DNA of 64,000 bases from Aequorivita sp. UBA3180 (GCA_002364215.1 DEXQ01000009.1:142843-206842); one strand, 5' to 3'. Positions 7,908 to 16,472 are shown, numbered from the stretch's first letter. Notes: generated by a model from the sequence alone, not told the origin. Made by a program: numbers and translations.

Positions 7908-9617
7908 ATGAAATACTTAGTAGGAATATCACGAATAATTGTCGGTGTACTTTTTATAATCAGCGGATTGATAAAACTGAACGACCCCGTTGGCTTTTCA
8001 TTTAAGCTCAAGGATTACTTCGCGCCCGAAGTTTTGGATCTTGGGTTTTTGGTGCCTTATGCTTTGCTGATAGCAATATTTGTCGTCATTTTTGAAGTGC
8101 TGCTGGGCGTGGCATTGCTATTGGGTTACCTTAAAAAATTCACGCTTTGGGCCTTGTTGCTGATGATCGTGTTTTTCACGTTTCTCACATTTTATTCGGC
8201 CTATTTCAATAAGGTAACCGATTGCGGCTGCTTTGGCGATGCCATAAAACTCACGCCTTGGGAATCTTTCACAAAAGACATCGTGCTCCTAATTTTGATT
8301 TTGATTCTTTTTGTGGGAAGAAAATATATTCAGCCGTTTTTCACAAAAGGGATACGCAGTATTCTCATATTTGCATCTTTCGTTTTCTGTCTCGGAATCA
8401 CCTATTATGTTTTGTTGCATCTACCGATAATCGATTTCCGTCCGTATAAAATTGGTGCGAATATTAAGGAAGGAATGACCGTTCCCGAAGATGCGCCAGG
8501 CCCTATTTATGAATATAAGTGGAAATTCAACATTAATGGCGAAGAAAAAGTTATCACTACAAACGGCGAATATCCACAGGTTGACGGCGAATTGATAAGT
8601 ACCGAAACCGAAATGATACAGGAGGGCTACACCCCGCCAATCCACGATTTTACGATGGAAAGAGATGGCGAGGATTACACCGAACAATTTTTAAATGAAG
8701 AAAATTTAGTGGTTGTGATTGCTTATAGTTTGGGCAATACCGAAAAAGACGGCTACATTCCTATAAAAGAAATTACCGATAAAGCCTTAAAAAGTGGTTA
8801 TAATGTGATTGGCCTTTCGGCATCCTCGCAGGAAATGACCGAAGCTTTGACGGAAAAATATAAGTTGAATTTCAAATTTTACTTCTGTGATGAAACCACG
8901 CTGAAAACCATCGTCCGCAGCAATCCGGGAATTTTGGAATTGGACAACGGAACCATAAAACAAAAACTGCATTGGAATGATGCTGAAAAACTGGAGCTCC
9001 CAGAAGTTGAAAACGCAAAGCCAAAGTTGGATCTCTCCTTGAAACAGCGTTTGGACAGCATTGCAGTTCTGGACCAAAAATACCGCACGCTGATGCAGAC
9101 AAAATCTTTGGAAGAAAGAAAGAAATTGGGTGAAAGTATGGGTCTTTCCGAAGCTGAATACAGCGGGGATCTTTCGCAAATGCAAAGTGTTTTGGATAGT
9201 GTAAACATGGTTTTTATTGAAAAATATTTTATTCAAAAAGGCTATCCGGGCAAATCTGTAGTTGGTGAAGAATCAAGTCTTGTTGCGTGGAATGTGCTAC
9301 AACACAACCCCGATAAAATCCCACTTTATTTGCCGTTGGTGAAGAAAGCTGCTGAAGCTGGGGAAATTCCTAAAACTTCTGCCGCTATAATGGAAGATCG
9401 CTATTTGATGATGGAAGGAAAACCACAAGTTTACGGTACACAGGGAATGACTTACGAGGATGCCCGAGGCTCTTTTATCTGGCCGATTGAAAATCCCGAA
9501 ACTGTAAACCAGAGAAGAAAAGAGGCAGGTTTTGAAGAAACCATTGAAGACTATGCAAAAGTTCTTTTTGGCGATGATTACGTATATCAGCCACGCACTA
9601 TGGAACAAATAAACTAA
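7908..9617 (+). CDS. DoxX/MauE-like membrane protein fused to DUF6624 (BT_3928 type)
   Basis: A 569-residue protein in three parts. Residues 1-175 contain about five membrane helices and the DCGCFGD motif (Cys106, Cys108) of the DoxX/MauE-like BT_3928 family. Residues about 250-350 look thioredoxin-like (LVVVIAYSLGN, then a beta-alpha pattern) but lack CxxC. Residues about 380-560 match DUF6624: LDQKYR, an AWNVLQHNPDK block, DRYLMMEGKPQVYGTQ and VNQRRKEAGF. BT_3928 proteins usually end near residue 370, so the DUF6624 tail is extra. A role in membrane thiol-redox chemistry is plausible but unproven. Confidence 0.8.
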   Translation: MKYLVGISRIIVGVLFIISGLIKLNDPVGFSFKLKDYFAPEVLDLGFLVPYALLIAIFVVIFEVLLGVALLLGYLKKFTLWALLLMIVFFTFLTFYSAYFNKVTDCGCFGDAIKLTPWESFTKDIVLLILILILFVGRKYIQPFFTKGIRSILIFASFVFCLGITYYVLLHLPIIDFRPYKIGANIKEGMTVPEDAPGPIYEYKWKFNINGEEKVITTNGEYPQVDGELISTETEMIQEGYTPPIHDFTMERDGEDYTEQFLNEENLVVVIAYSLGNTEKDGYIPIKEITDKALKSGYNVIGLSASSQEMTEALTEKYKLNFKFYFCDETTLKTIVRSNPGILELDNGTIKQKLHWNDAEKLELPEVENAKPKLDLSLKQRLDSIAVLDQKYRTLMQTKSLEERKKLGESMGLSEAEYSGDLSQMQSVLDSVNMVFIEKYFIQKGYPGKSVVGEESSLVAWNVLQHNPDKIPLYLPLVKKAAEAGEIPKTSAAIMEDRYLMMEGKPQVYGTQGMTYEDARGSFIWPIENPETVNQRRKEAGFEETIEDYAKVLFGDDYVYQPRTMEQIN

Positions 9618-9623
9618 AAAATC

Positions 9624-10700
9624 GTGGCGAGCTACATACTTCAAAAATTGGGTTATGCGTTACTAACGTTGTTTGGGGTTGTAACTGTAATTTTTTTATT
9701 GTTTACAATACTTCCCGGCGATCCCGCTCGCATGATGCTCGGCCAAAATGAAACCGCGGAACAACTTGCCGTTGTAAAAAAGAAATACGGTTTTGACCAG
9801 CCCGTTTCTGTGCAATATGTAAGATATTTAAATGATTTATCGCCAATATCCTTTCACAGTAAAAATCAGAACGATTACACTTTTCTTTCCGAAGGAAAAT
9901 ACAATGCGGCAAAATTATTCTCTTTCGGAAATACAACCGTGGTTTTAAAAACGCCCTATTTACGCGAATCCTTTCAAAAGAACGGAAAGGAAGTGAGCGA
10001 AGTGATTGCCGAAACACTTCCAAATACCTTTATTTTGGCTGTTTCTGCCATTATCATTGCAATGATTATAGGAGTTTTTTTGGGAATTATCTCCGTGCTT
10101 TTCAAAGATGGGTTTGTAGATAAAATGATTCAATTGGTCAGCACTTTTGGAATGAGTATTCCGTCTTTTTTCAGTGCGATTATCTTTGCGTGGATTTTCG
10201 GCTTTTTACTTCACGAATATACAAATTTGAACATGACCGGAAGCCTTTACGAAGTTGATGATTTCGGGAACGGCAAATACATTCAATGGAAAAATTTATT
10301 ACTCCCGGCCATTGTTTTGGGCATCCGGCCGTTGGCCGTTGTGAGTCAGTTGATGCGCAATTCATTGCTCGAGGTTTTGAACCAGGATTACATTCGCACC
10401 GCAAAAGCGAAGGGGCTTTCTTTTTATCAAATTATAAAAAAACACGCCCTTAAAAATTCATTAAACCCTGTGGTTACAGCAATTTCCGGTTGGTTTGCAT
10501 CAATGCTTGCGGGAGCCGTTTTTGTGGAATATATTTTCGGGTGGAATGGTTTGGGAAAAGAAATCGTGAATGCGTTAAATACTTTGGATTTACCTGTAAT
10601 TATGGGTGCCGTGATAGTAATTGCCACTTTGTTCATTATAATCAATATTTTTGTTGATATAATTTACGGTTGGCTGGATCCGAAGATTAGTCGGCAGTAA
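9624..10700 (+). CDS. DppB/OppB-type ABC transporter permease
   Basis: A 358-residue inner-membrane permease with six predicted helices. The N-terminal ITLPGDPARMMLG-like block (here ILPGDPARMMLGQNE) and the EAA loop region (MRNSLLEVLNQDYIRTAKAKGL) place it in the peptide/nickel importer family. A non-standard soluble insert occupies about residues 65-130 after the first helix. No partner permease, ATPases or binding protein is adjacent, so it must work with subunits encoded elsewhere. The start is GTG at 9624, six bases after the preceding stop, so it is likely cotranscribed with the DoxX-DUF6624 gene. Confidence 0.9.
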   Translation: MASYILQKLGYALLTLFGVVTVIFLLFTILPGDPARMMLGQNETAEQLAVVKKKYGFDQPVSVQYVRYLNDLSPISFHSKNQNDYTFLSEGKYNAAKLFSFGNTTVVLKTPYLRESFQKNGKEVSEVIAETLPNTFILAVSAIIIAMIIGVFLGIISVLFKDGFVDKMIQLVSTFGMSIPSFFSAIIFAWIFGFLLHEYTNLNMTGSLYEVDDFGNGKYIQWKNLLLPAIVLGIRPLAVVSQLMRNSLLEVLNQDYIRTAKAKGLSFYQIIKKHALKNSLNPVVTAISGWFASMLAGAVFVEYIFGWNGLGKEIVNALNTLDLPVIMGAVIVIATLFIIINIFVDIIYGWLDPKISRQ

Positions 10701-10737
10701 TCAGTAATTTTGTATCAGTTTCAAGTATTCAAAAATC

Positions 10738-11214
10738 ATGAAAACACTAATTGTCTTAATTTTATTTGTGACTTTTGCGCAAGCCCAGCAAAAATCCTTT
10801 TCCGAAGCTGCATTGAACGAAAAGTTTTTTTCTGAAAATAATGTGGAAATAAGCTTTTCAGAAATACTTCAACAGTACAAAGGGAAAACCGTATTTATAG
10901 ACATTTGGGCCAGTTGGTGCAAGGACTGTATCGTGGGAATGCCGAAGGTGCAAAAGCTTCGCGAGGAAAATCCTGATGTGGTTTTTCTTTTTCTTTCTTT
11001 GGATAAAGAAACGGAAAGCTGGAAAAACGGAATTGAAAAATATGGTGTTGTGGGCGAAAATTATTTTATACCCGAAGGTTGGAAGGGCGATTTTTGTTCT
11101 TCCATAGATTTGGACTGGATTCCCAGATATATGGTTGTGAATCCCGAAGGAGAAATTAGCCTTTACAAAGCCATTGAAACAAACGATGAAAATCTTTTAA
11201 AAGCATTGAAATGA
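10738..11214 (+). CDS. Secreted TlpA/ResA-like thioredoxin
   Basis: A 158-residue protein with a cleavable signal (ILFVTFAQAQ) and a thioredoxin fold. The redox motif is IWASWCKDC with Cys61 and Cys64, typical of TlpA/ResA-type periplasmic thiol-disulfide oxidoreductases of Bacteroidota. The cis-Pro region reads DWIPRYMVVNPEG. It likely acts outside the cytoplasmic membrane. Its stop overlaps the tpiA start by four bases (ATGA), so the two are cotranscribed, a common flavobacterial neighbourhood. Its substrate is unknown. Confidence 0.9.
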   Translation: MKTLIVLILFVTFAQAQQKSFSEAALNEKFFSENNVEISFSEILQQYKGKTVFIDIWASWCKDCIVGMPKVQKLREENPDVVFLFLSLDKETESWKNGIEKYGVVGENYFIPEGWKGDFCSSIDLDWIPRYMVVNPEGEISLYKAIETNDENLLKALK

Positions 11215-11960
11215 GAAAAAAAATAGTAGCTGGAAACTGGAAAATGAACAACGATTTGGCCGAAACTGAAATGTTTTTGGTAGAATTGAAAAAGCAGGTG
11301 TTTCCAGAAAATGTGGTAGTTATAATTGCTCCGCCCTTTACCAATTTAAACCATACGTTCAGGTCTTTGCGCGAACATCCTGTAATGATTGCTGCCCAGA
11401 ATATGCATCAGAGCGACGATGGAGCTTTTACGGGGGAGATTTCTGCAAGAATGCTGAAAAGTGTGGGCGCAAATACTGTTATTTTAGGCCACAGCGAAAG
11501 ACGTGCTTATTTTAAGGAAGACAGCGCCATACTTGCCGAAAAAGTGAATACCGCACTCGAAAATGAAATGGACGTCATTTTCTGTATAGGCGAGGAATTG
11601 GAAGACAGAAAAAAAGAAAATCATTTCCAATTGATAAAAACCCAACTTTCCGAAGGGCTTTTCCATATTTCAGACGAGGCTTGGGAAAACTTAGTTATTG
11701 CTTACGAACCCGTTTGGGCCATTGGCACTGGCGAGACTGCCAGCCCTGAGCAAGCGCAGGAAATGCATAAATTCATCAGAAAAACCATTGCTGAAAATTA
11801 TTCAAAAACAATAGCCGATAAAGTTTCAATCCTTTACGGCGGAAGTGTAAAACCCGACAATGCTTCCGAAATCTTCGGTCAGGAAGATGTTGATGGTGGC
11901 TTGATTGGCGGGGCTTCGCTAAAGGTTGAAAGTTTTATGAAAATTGTAAATTCATTTTAA
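11211..11960 (+). CDS. tpiA: Triosephosphate isomerase
   Basis: TpiA interconverts dihydroxyacetone phosphate and glyceraldehyde 3-phosphate. Active-site residues are in place: Asn9 and Lys11 (GNWKMN), His94 (ILGHSERR) and Glu166 (AYEPVWAIGTG). The flexible loop 6 and the phosphate-binding YGGSVKPDN and GGLIGGASL blocks follow. At 249 residues the length is normal. The gene overlaps the thioredoxin-like gene upstream and shares the TAATG junction with prmA downstream, forming a three-gene operon. Confidence 0.97.
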   Translation: MRKKIVAGNWKMNNDLAETEMFLVELKKQVFPENVVVIIAPPFTNLNHTFRSLREHPVMIAAQNMHQSDDGAFTGEISARMLKSVGANTVILGHSERRAYFKEDSAILAEKVNTALENEMDVIFCIGEELEDRKKENHFQLIKTQLSEGLFHISDEAWENLVIAYEPVWAIGTGETASPEQAQEMHKFIRKTIAENYSKTIADKVSILYGGSVKPDNASEIFGQEDVDGGLIGGASLKVESFMKIVNSF

Positions 11961-12793
11961 TGTCGCAAGTTTATATCAGCTATGATTTTAAAGTAAGTCC
12001 GCTCCAGCCTGCTACCGAAATCCTAATTGCAGAATTAGGGTACGCGGGTTTTGAAAGTTTTGTGGAAACCGAGGAGGGCGTCACTGCTTATATTCAAAAG
12101 GAAGAATGGAGCCCAAATATTTTGGAGGAAATAAATATTCTCGATTCGGACGAATTTAAAATCGAGTTTACTTTTTCAGAAATAGAACAAATTAACTGGA
12201 ATTCGGAATGGGAAAAAAACTTCGACCCCATTGAAGTTGATGGAAAATGTACCGTTCGCGCGCCATTTCACCCAAATAAAAACTTTGAATACGAAATAGT
12301 AATCGAGCCCAAAATGTCCTTCGGAACTGGCCATCACGAGACTACTTTTATGATGCTGCAGTTTATTTTGGAAAATAATTTTGAAGAAAAATCTGTGCTG
12401 GATATGGGCTGCGGCACTGCAGTTTTGGCAATTTTAGCCGAAATGCGCGGCGCTTCAAATTTGGATGCCATTGATATTGACGAGTGGTGTTTTGAGAATT
12501 CATTGGAAAACATTCAAAGAAATGACTGTAAAAATATCTCAGTTTATTTAGGCGATGCTTCGCTGTTGGATGGAAAAAAATATGATGTTGTTATCGCCAA
12601 CATCAACAGAAACATTCTATTGAACGATATGGAAGCTTACAGAAAATGTTTGGCTAAAGACGGAGAACTTTACCTAAGCGGCTTTTATAAAGAAGATTTG
12701 CCAATTATTACAGAAGCTTGCAATAATCTGGGTTTTACTTTCGTTGAAAACAAGGAGAAAAACAAATGGGTTGCAGCTAAGTTTAAAATTTAG
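11960..12793 (+). CDS. prmA: Ribosomal protein L11 methyltransferase
   Basis: PrmA trimethylates ribosomal protein L11 using S-adenosylmethionine. The 277-residue protein has a beta-rich N-terminal substrate-binding domain and a Rossmann methyltransferase domain with MSFGTGHHETT followed by SAM motif I VLDMGCGTAVLAI and the VVIANINRNIL block. The start codon overlaps the tpiA stop by one base (TAATG). Together with tpiA and the thioredoxin-like gene it forms one transcription unit; clpS follows after 35 bases. Confidence 0.95.
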   Translation: MSQVYISYDFKVSPLQPATEILIAELGYAGFESFVETEEGVTAYIQKEEWSPNILEEINILDSDEFKIEFTFSEIEQINWNSEWEKNFDPIEVDGKCTVRAPFHPNKNFEYEIVIEPKMSFGTGHHETTFMMLQFILENNFEEKSVLDMGCGTAVLAILAEMRGASNLDAIDIDEWCFENSLENIQRNDCKNISVYLGDASLLDGKKYDVVIANINRNILLNDMEAYRKCLAKDGELYLSGFYKEDLPIITEACNNLGFTFVENKEKNKWVAAKFKI

Positions 12794-12828
12794 TAAATTT
12801 CATTTGTTTTAGTCATTTTACAAATATT

Positions 12829-13104
12829 ATGAGTACCAGAGAAAAAATCCAAGAAGATGTAGAGGTTGCGGAAAAGGAGAACAACCTTAATGAAATTGTG
12901 CTTTACAATGACGATGTAAACACCTTTGACCACGTAATAAACAGTTTGATCTTTGCTTGCGAGCACACGCCGGAACAGGCTGAACAGTGTTCTATTATAG
13001 TTCATTATAAAGGAAAGTGTACTGTAAAAACAGGTGAGTTCAGCGAATTAAAGCCGCGCTGTTCAATGCTTTTGGAGGCTGGATTGAGCGCAGAGATTAT
13101 TTAA
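12829..13104 (+). CDS. clpS: ATP-dependent Clp protease adaptor ClpS
   Basis: ClpS delivers N-degron proteins to the ClpA/ClpC-ClpP protease. The 91-residue protein has an unstructured N-terminal extension and the core signature YNDDVNTFDHVINSL, in which the acidic NDD patch contacts the destabilising N-terminal residue. It follows prmA by 35 bases and is probably in the same transcript. Its stop overlaps the stop of a small convergent membrane-protein gene. Confidence 0.95.
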   Translation: MSTREKIQEDVEVAEKENNLNEIVLYNDDVNTFDHVINSLIFACEHTPEQAEQCSIIVHYKGKCTVKTGEFSELKPRCSMLLEAGLSAEII

Positions 13105-13259
13105 AACCACTCAAAGTACAATCCAGAAACAATTACACCTATTATTAAAATAATGAGTACTGTAATTATGAAACCTGCGCCAAAGCGGGTTTTTTTATTG
13201 TCCTGAAGTATATAATCTTTTTCTTTCTCGTTATCGGAGTCTTTTACGATTTTAGTCAT
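13101..13259 (-). CDS. Small single-pass membrane protein
   Basis: A 52-residue protein. The chosen ATG (13257-13259) gives a charged N-terminus (MTKIVKDSDNEKEKDY) and one C-terminal transmembrane helix (FIITVLIILIIGVIVSGLYF). The longer frame back to 13382 would run into the tRNA gene, so it is not a real extension. Its convergent stop overlaps clpS by four bases. Such tail-anchored small proteins are common downstream of clpS in flavobacteria (from memory, not checked). Function unknown. Confidence 0.6.
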   Translation of the reverse strand: MTKIVKDSDNEKEKDYILQDNKKTRFGAGFIITVLIILIIGVIVSGLYFEWF

Positions 13260-13324
13260 TTTTGATGGTTTTAATGAGTCCAAAATACTTAAAAAATCTG
13301 AAGTTTTTGTAAAAATTAAGCCAT

Positions 13325-13358
13325 AAAAAAACCACGATTTCAAAAACGTGGTTTTTTT
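13325..13358 (-). terminator. Terminator behind tRNA-Arg
   Basis: A perfect 12-bp stem (13325-13336 with 13347-13358, AAAAAAACCACG/CGTGGTTTTTTT) lies 5 bases beyond the 3' end of the tRNA on the minus strand. Poly-A/poly-T flanks would allow it to act in both directions. Confidence 0.85.
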
Positions 13359-13363
13359 ACTTG

Positions 13364-13437
13364 TGACCTCGCCAGGATTCAAACCTGGAACCTTCTGAGC
13401 CGTAATCAGATGCGCTATTCAGTTGCGCCACGAGGCC
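13364..13437 (-). tRNA. tRNA-Arg (anticodon ACG)
   Basis: The 74-nt cloverleaf folds fully: acceptor GGCCTCG/CGAGGTC with one G-T pair, anticodon stem TCTGA/TCAGA with loop TTACGGC (anticodon ACG), and T-arm CCAGG-TTTGAAT-CCTGG. The discriminator base is A. CCA is not encoded, so it is added after transcription. The ACG anticodon is normally deaminated to ICG by TadA, reading CGU/CGC/CGA. It has its own promoter upstream and a terminator downstream. Confidence 0.97.
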
Positions 13438-13463
13438 GTAATATATTTTGCTTTAAGCGGGTG

Positions 13464-13494
13464 CAAATATATTTCTTTTTAAATTGCAAGACAA
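13464..13494 (-). promoter_or_regulatory. Bacteroidota-type promoter for tRNA-Arg
   Basis: On the minus strand TTG (13492-13494), a 20-base spacer and TATATTTG (13464-13471) match the Bacteroidota primary sigma consensus TTG-N17-23-TAnnTTTG. The predicted transcription start falls about 20 bases before the tRNA. Confidence 0.75.
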
Positions 13495-13510
13495 ATTAAT
13501 GCTGTAAAAA

Positions 13511-14023
13511 ATGAATTTATCTGAATATATTCGAAATATTGAAAATTTTCCAAAGTCTGGAGTTAATTTCAAAGACATAACGCCATTGCTTTCAAACAGT
13601 GATGCGGTTGAACATTGTGTTCAACAATTATTGGTATTGATAGATAATCAAAAAATTGACAAAGTTGCGGCTATTGAATCCCGTGGATTTTTCTTCGGAA
13701 CCCTTTTAGCCCAAAAACTCAATGCGGGATTTGTGCCTATCAGAAAACCAGGAAAGCTTCCCTATAAAACCTTAAAAGAACCATATCAATTAGAATATGG
13801 CCTTGATGCCCTCGAAATTCATGAAGACGCAATTAAAAAAGGGGAGCGTGTGCTTTTGCACGACGATGTTTTGGCAACCGGGGGGACGGCACGGGCTGCT
13901 TGTAATTTAATTGAACGATTGGGGGGAGAAATTGTGCAGTGCAATTTTTTGCTCGAACTTGAATTTTTGAAAGGAATTAATAAGTTGCGCAATCGTTCCG
14001 TGCAGTCACTTTTAAAATATTAG
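13511..14023 (+). CDS. apt: Adenine phosphoribosyltransferase
   Basis: Apt salvages adenine by joining it to PRPP to make AMP. The PRPP-binding loop VLLHDDVLATGGTARA is intact, and the typical N-terminal FPKSGVNFKDITPLL and AIESRGFFFG blocks are present. The length of 170 residues is normal. It is transcribed divergently from tRNA-Arg. Its stop codon overlaps that of a small convergent gene by four bases. Confidence 0.96.
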   Translation: MNLSEYIRNIENFPKSGVNFKDITPLLSNSDAVEHCVQQLLVLIDNQKIDKVAAIESRGFFFGTLLAQKLNAGFVPIRKPGKLPYKTLKEPYQLEYGLDALEIHEDAIKKGERVLLHDDVLATGGTARAACNLIERLGGEIVQCNFLLELEFLKGINKLRNRSVQSLLKY

Positions 14024-14172
14024 TCCAAAGCGTTTTTTGTGACCCACAATTTATAGGCGAATATTGCCATTTGAAGTTTTGAGGCCTTTTCCAGTTCCAC
14101 GCCCTTTTTTGTGAAGCTTGGAAGCAGCTTGCTATTTACTTTTGAAAGGAATTTGAAAAACTTCTTCTTCAT
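14020..14172 (-). CDS. Small basic conserved protein (50 aa)
   Basis: A 50-residue open frame from ATG 14170-14172 to TAA 14020-14022. It begins MKKKFFKFLSKVNSKLLPSF and ends LQMAIFAYKLWVTKNALD. The lysine-rich amphipathic start and aromatic end resemble a tiny flavobacterial family I recall from other genomes as hypothetical proteins. It lies between apt (stops overlapping by four bases) and a secreted-protein gene. No function is known; membrane association through the amphipathic helices is a guess. Confidence 0.65.
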   Translation of the reverse strand: MKKKFFKFLSKVNSKLLPSFTKKGVELEKASKLQMAIFAYKLWVTKNALD

Positions 14173-14238
14173 ATTTATATAAGTATAATATGAATTTAGG
14201 TATTTAATAATTAAATGTTTTTAAAGTGATGTTAAAAC

Positions 14239-15117
14239 CTATTCAACACTTTTCATAACCGTATGTTGTTTGTCAACAGCCACGGTAATATTCTTTATGG
14301 CATCTTCGCCATTGCCGAATGATGAAGTAGAAACCGATCCGTTTCGATTGTCTATGGTGATGGAAATCTGGGTTATTTCGTTCTTTTCATTTCGTTCCAA
14401 ATTTTTATAACTAAATGAAATATCTTCTACATCATAGCTTCTTTGAAGTTCTAAAAGTTCCAAATCGGTAGTGTTTTTCGTTATTAAGTTTGAAGGTCCA
14501 TTATAAGAACTTTTTACTTGTGAATGATTATTTAATACTTGAAGGCTGTCTCTTCGTTGCTGCATTCTACGTTTCATTTCAGCTCTTCTCTCTGCCATTT
14601 CCTTTTCCATTTGCGCCCTCCTTTGTTTCATAGCTTCGCTGCGGGCATCATAGGAATTTTCGTTATTGCCTGAAATTTGCCTACTACTTCCTTGTCTTAT
14701 AAATGCTTGATTTGAACCCCCTGCACTTTTAACGGAAATTCGACTGTCGTCTGAAACGATAGTTATATCACTTATGGGATTCTTGCTGCTTACGCTGTAC
14801 TTTCCGGAGTTATTGTTTTTGTCTTTATAGACAATCGTGATAGAAATAATCTCAGAATTATCATTGTACACTACGTCCGAATATTCAAAACCCAAGCCTT
14901 CATTTGCCATTTGCTTTTTTATTTTTTCGAGCTCTTCAAGAGTTGTGTCTTTGGTGATTTTAATGGTTCTTTGTACGCCACTAACTAAATATTCCTTAGA
15001 AATCTGTGAAATTGTATTGTTTCCGTTGAATGAAGAAAATACAAAAGCAAAAAGTATCAAAACAGAGAAAAGTGAAATTTTTTGAATAGTTCTCTTAATA
15101 TTGGTTTCCATAATCAT
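14239..15117 (-). CDS. Exported protein with two repeats of a BlaR1/M56-associated module
   Basis: A 292-residue protein with an N-terminal hydrophobic segment (ISLFSVLILFAFVFSSF). It carries two copies of a beta module: residues about 52-115 (ITKDTTLEELEKIKKQ, then FEYSDV and ITIVYKDKNNNSG) and about 210-285 (ITKNTTDLELLELQRS, then ISFSYKNL and ISITIDNRNGS). The same module is found at the C-terminus of M56 BlaR1-like peptidases in flavobacteria. A charged coiled-coil (about 145-190, rich in MEKEMAERRAEMKRR) joins them. Either ATG 15115 or ATG 15109 could start it. Function unknown. Confidence 0.75.
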   Translation of the reverse strand: MIMETNIKRTIQKISLFSVLILFAFVFSSFNGNNTISQISKEYLVSGVQRTIKITKDTTLEELEKIKKQMANEGLGFEYSDVVYNDNSEIISITIVYKDKNNNSGKYSVSSKNPISDITIVSDDSRISVKSAGGSNQAFIRQGSSRQISGNNENSYDARSEAMKQRRAQMEKEMAERRAEMKRRMQQRRDSLQVLNNHSQVKSSYNGPSNLITKNTTDLELLELQRSYDVEDISFSYKNLERNEKNEITQISITIDNRNGSVSTSSFGNGEDAIKNITVAVDKQHTVMKSVE

Positions 15118-15259
15118 AATTATTAAAAATTAATTTAAAATTTAGAATTGGGGATTAGAATTGGGGGTTTTTAAGTAAGGCGTAATTAAGAGGGGATAGT
15201 AACAAATATACAATTAATTCTTTGTTGCATTTAGTATCTTCGCGGCATTTGTATTTTCT

Positions 15260-16213
15260 ATGGATTATCTATTCGTATTTTTAGGGTTAGTATTGTTAGT
15301 AGTGGGGGGAGAGTTTTTGGTGCGTTCTTCCGTGGCGCTCTCTTTTAAGCTTCACCTTTCAAAAATGGTAATTGGGCTTACCGTGGTGTCTTTTGCTACC
15401 TCTGCGCCGGAGCTTTTGGTAAGCTTACAGGCTGCGCTCAATGGTTTTTCTGATATATCTTTGGGAAACGTAATAGGCTCAAACATCGCAAATATTGGGT
15501 TGGTGTTGGGGATAACGGCAATCATTTCGCCTTTGGTCATCGATAAGGATTTTTATAAACTGAATTGGCCGGTTATGATGGTTCTTTCCATCGCACTGTA
15601 CTTTATTCTGAAGAGTGGCTTGCAAATTTCCCGTTCTGAAGGAGTGGCATTATTACTCATTCTTTTTATCTACCTATATATATTAATAATAAGGGCCAAA
15701 AAACAACGTGGAACTCAACCTGTAGACGATAGTATAGACGAAGGCTTGTCAAAAGCTTCAAATTTTAAGATTGGAATATGGTTATTGATTGGGGGTGTAG
15801 CGCTTTACGGCGGGAGCGAGCTGCTTGTAAGCGGCGCTGTATCACTGGCCGAAGGTTTTGGCGTAAGTGAAAGAGTTATCGCTGTTACAATGATTGCAGT
15901 GGGTACAAGTATTCCAGAGCTTGCGGCTTCGGTAATTGCTGCATTAAAAAAGGAGAAGGCTATTTCATTGGGAAACCTGATTGGTTCAAATATATTTAAT
16001 ATTTCATCAGTCTTGGGAATTACGGCCATAATTCAACCGATAGCTGTAAAAAGCCAGGAGGTGCTTACAAGCGATATTTTCTGGATGATAGGTTTTGCTG
16101 CTGTATTGCTTCCCTTGGCATTTCTTCCAAAATCGTTCCAACTTGGCCGTAAGCGAGGGGTTGTTTTGTTTTTGGCTTATGGAATTTTTATTTCGATGAC
16201 CATTATTTCTTAG
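15260..16213 (+). CDS. Calcium/sodium antiporter, YrbG family
   Basis: A 317-residue inner-membrane protein with about ten helices in two inverted halves. Each half has the alpha repeat of the Ca/cation antiporter superfamily: LGNVIGSNIANIGLVLG (about residues 72-88) and LGNLIGSNIFNISSVLG (about 236-252), plus paired SAPELLVS and SIPELAAS. These acidic and polar residues form the ion site. It exchanges Na+ for Ca2+ in this family. A large spacer separates it from glnA-type gene downstream. Confidence 0.93.
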   Translation: MDYLFVFLGLVLLVVGGEFLVRSSVALSFKLHLSKMVIGLTVVSFATSAPELLVSLQAALNGFSDISLGNVIGSNIANIGLVLGITAIISPLVIDKDFYKLNWPVMMVLSIALYFILKSGLQISRSEGVALLLILFIYLYILIIRAKKQRGTQPVDDSIDEGLSKASNFKIGIWLLIGGVALYGGSELLVSGAVSLAEGFGVSERVIAVTMIAVGTSIPELAASVIAALKKEKAISLGNLIGSNIFNISSVLGITAIIQPIAVKSQEVLTSDIFWMIGFAAVLLPLAFLPKSFQLGRKRGVVLFLAYGIFISMTIIS

Positions 16214-16388
16214 TCCGGAAAAATTTTTTTGGAAATAGAAGAATAGTTGTGCCGTTTGAATAATTCATTGAATGTAATATTAATAGTTGGAACGTTGTAG
16301 GAAGGCGTTATTTTCCCATCATTTCTCTTATATTTCAAATCGCTTTTGTTTTGTAGGAAAAAAGGGCTGTTTTCTTACATTTTAATGA

Positions 16389-16421
16389 CTTTGCTATGGC
16401 TTTGGTATGGCTTTGCTATGG
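16389..16421. repeat. Three tandem 11-bp repeats
   Basis: CTTTGCTATGG, CTTTGGTATGG and CTTTGCTATGG follow each other without spacing. The middle copy differs by one base. No coding frame crosses them convincingly. Confidence 0.8.
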
Positions 16422-16472
16422 AGTATCGGTGAATGGGGTTTCGGTTGGTTGTTTTCGGTGACCCGTCCTAAA

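Noticed and set aside
12790..13005. A 71-codon minus-strand frame over clpS
   Set aside because: It is antisense to the clear clpS gene and has no motif.
13101..13382. A 93-codon minus-strand frame upstream of the small membrane gene
   Set aside because: It would include the terminator and tRNA 3' end; the internal ATG at 13259 is more plausible.
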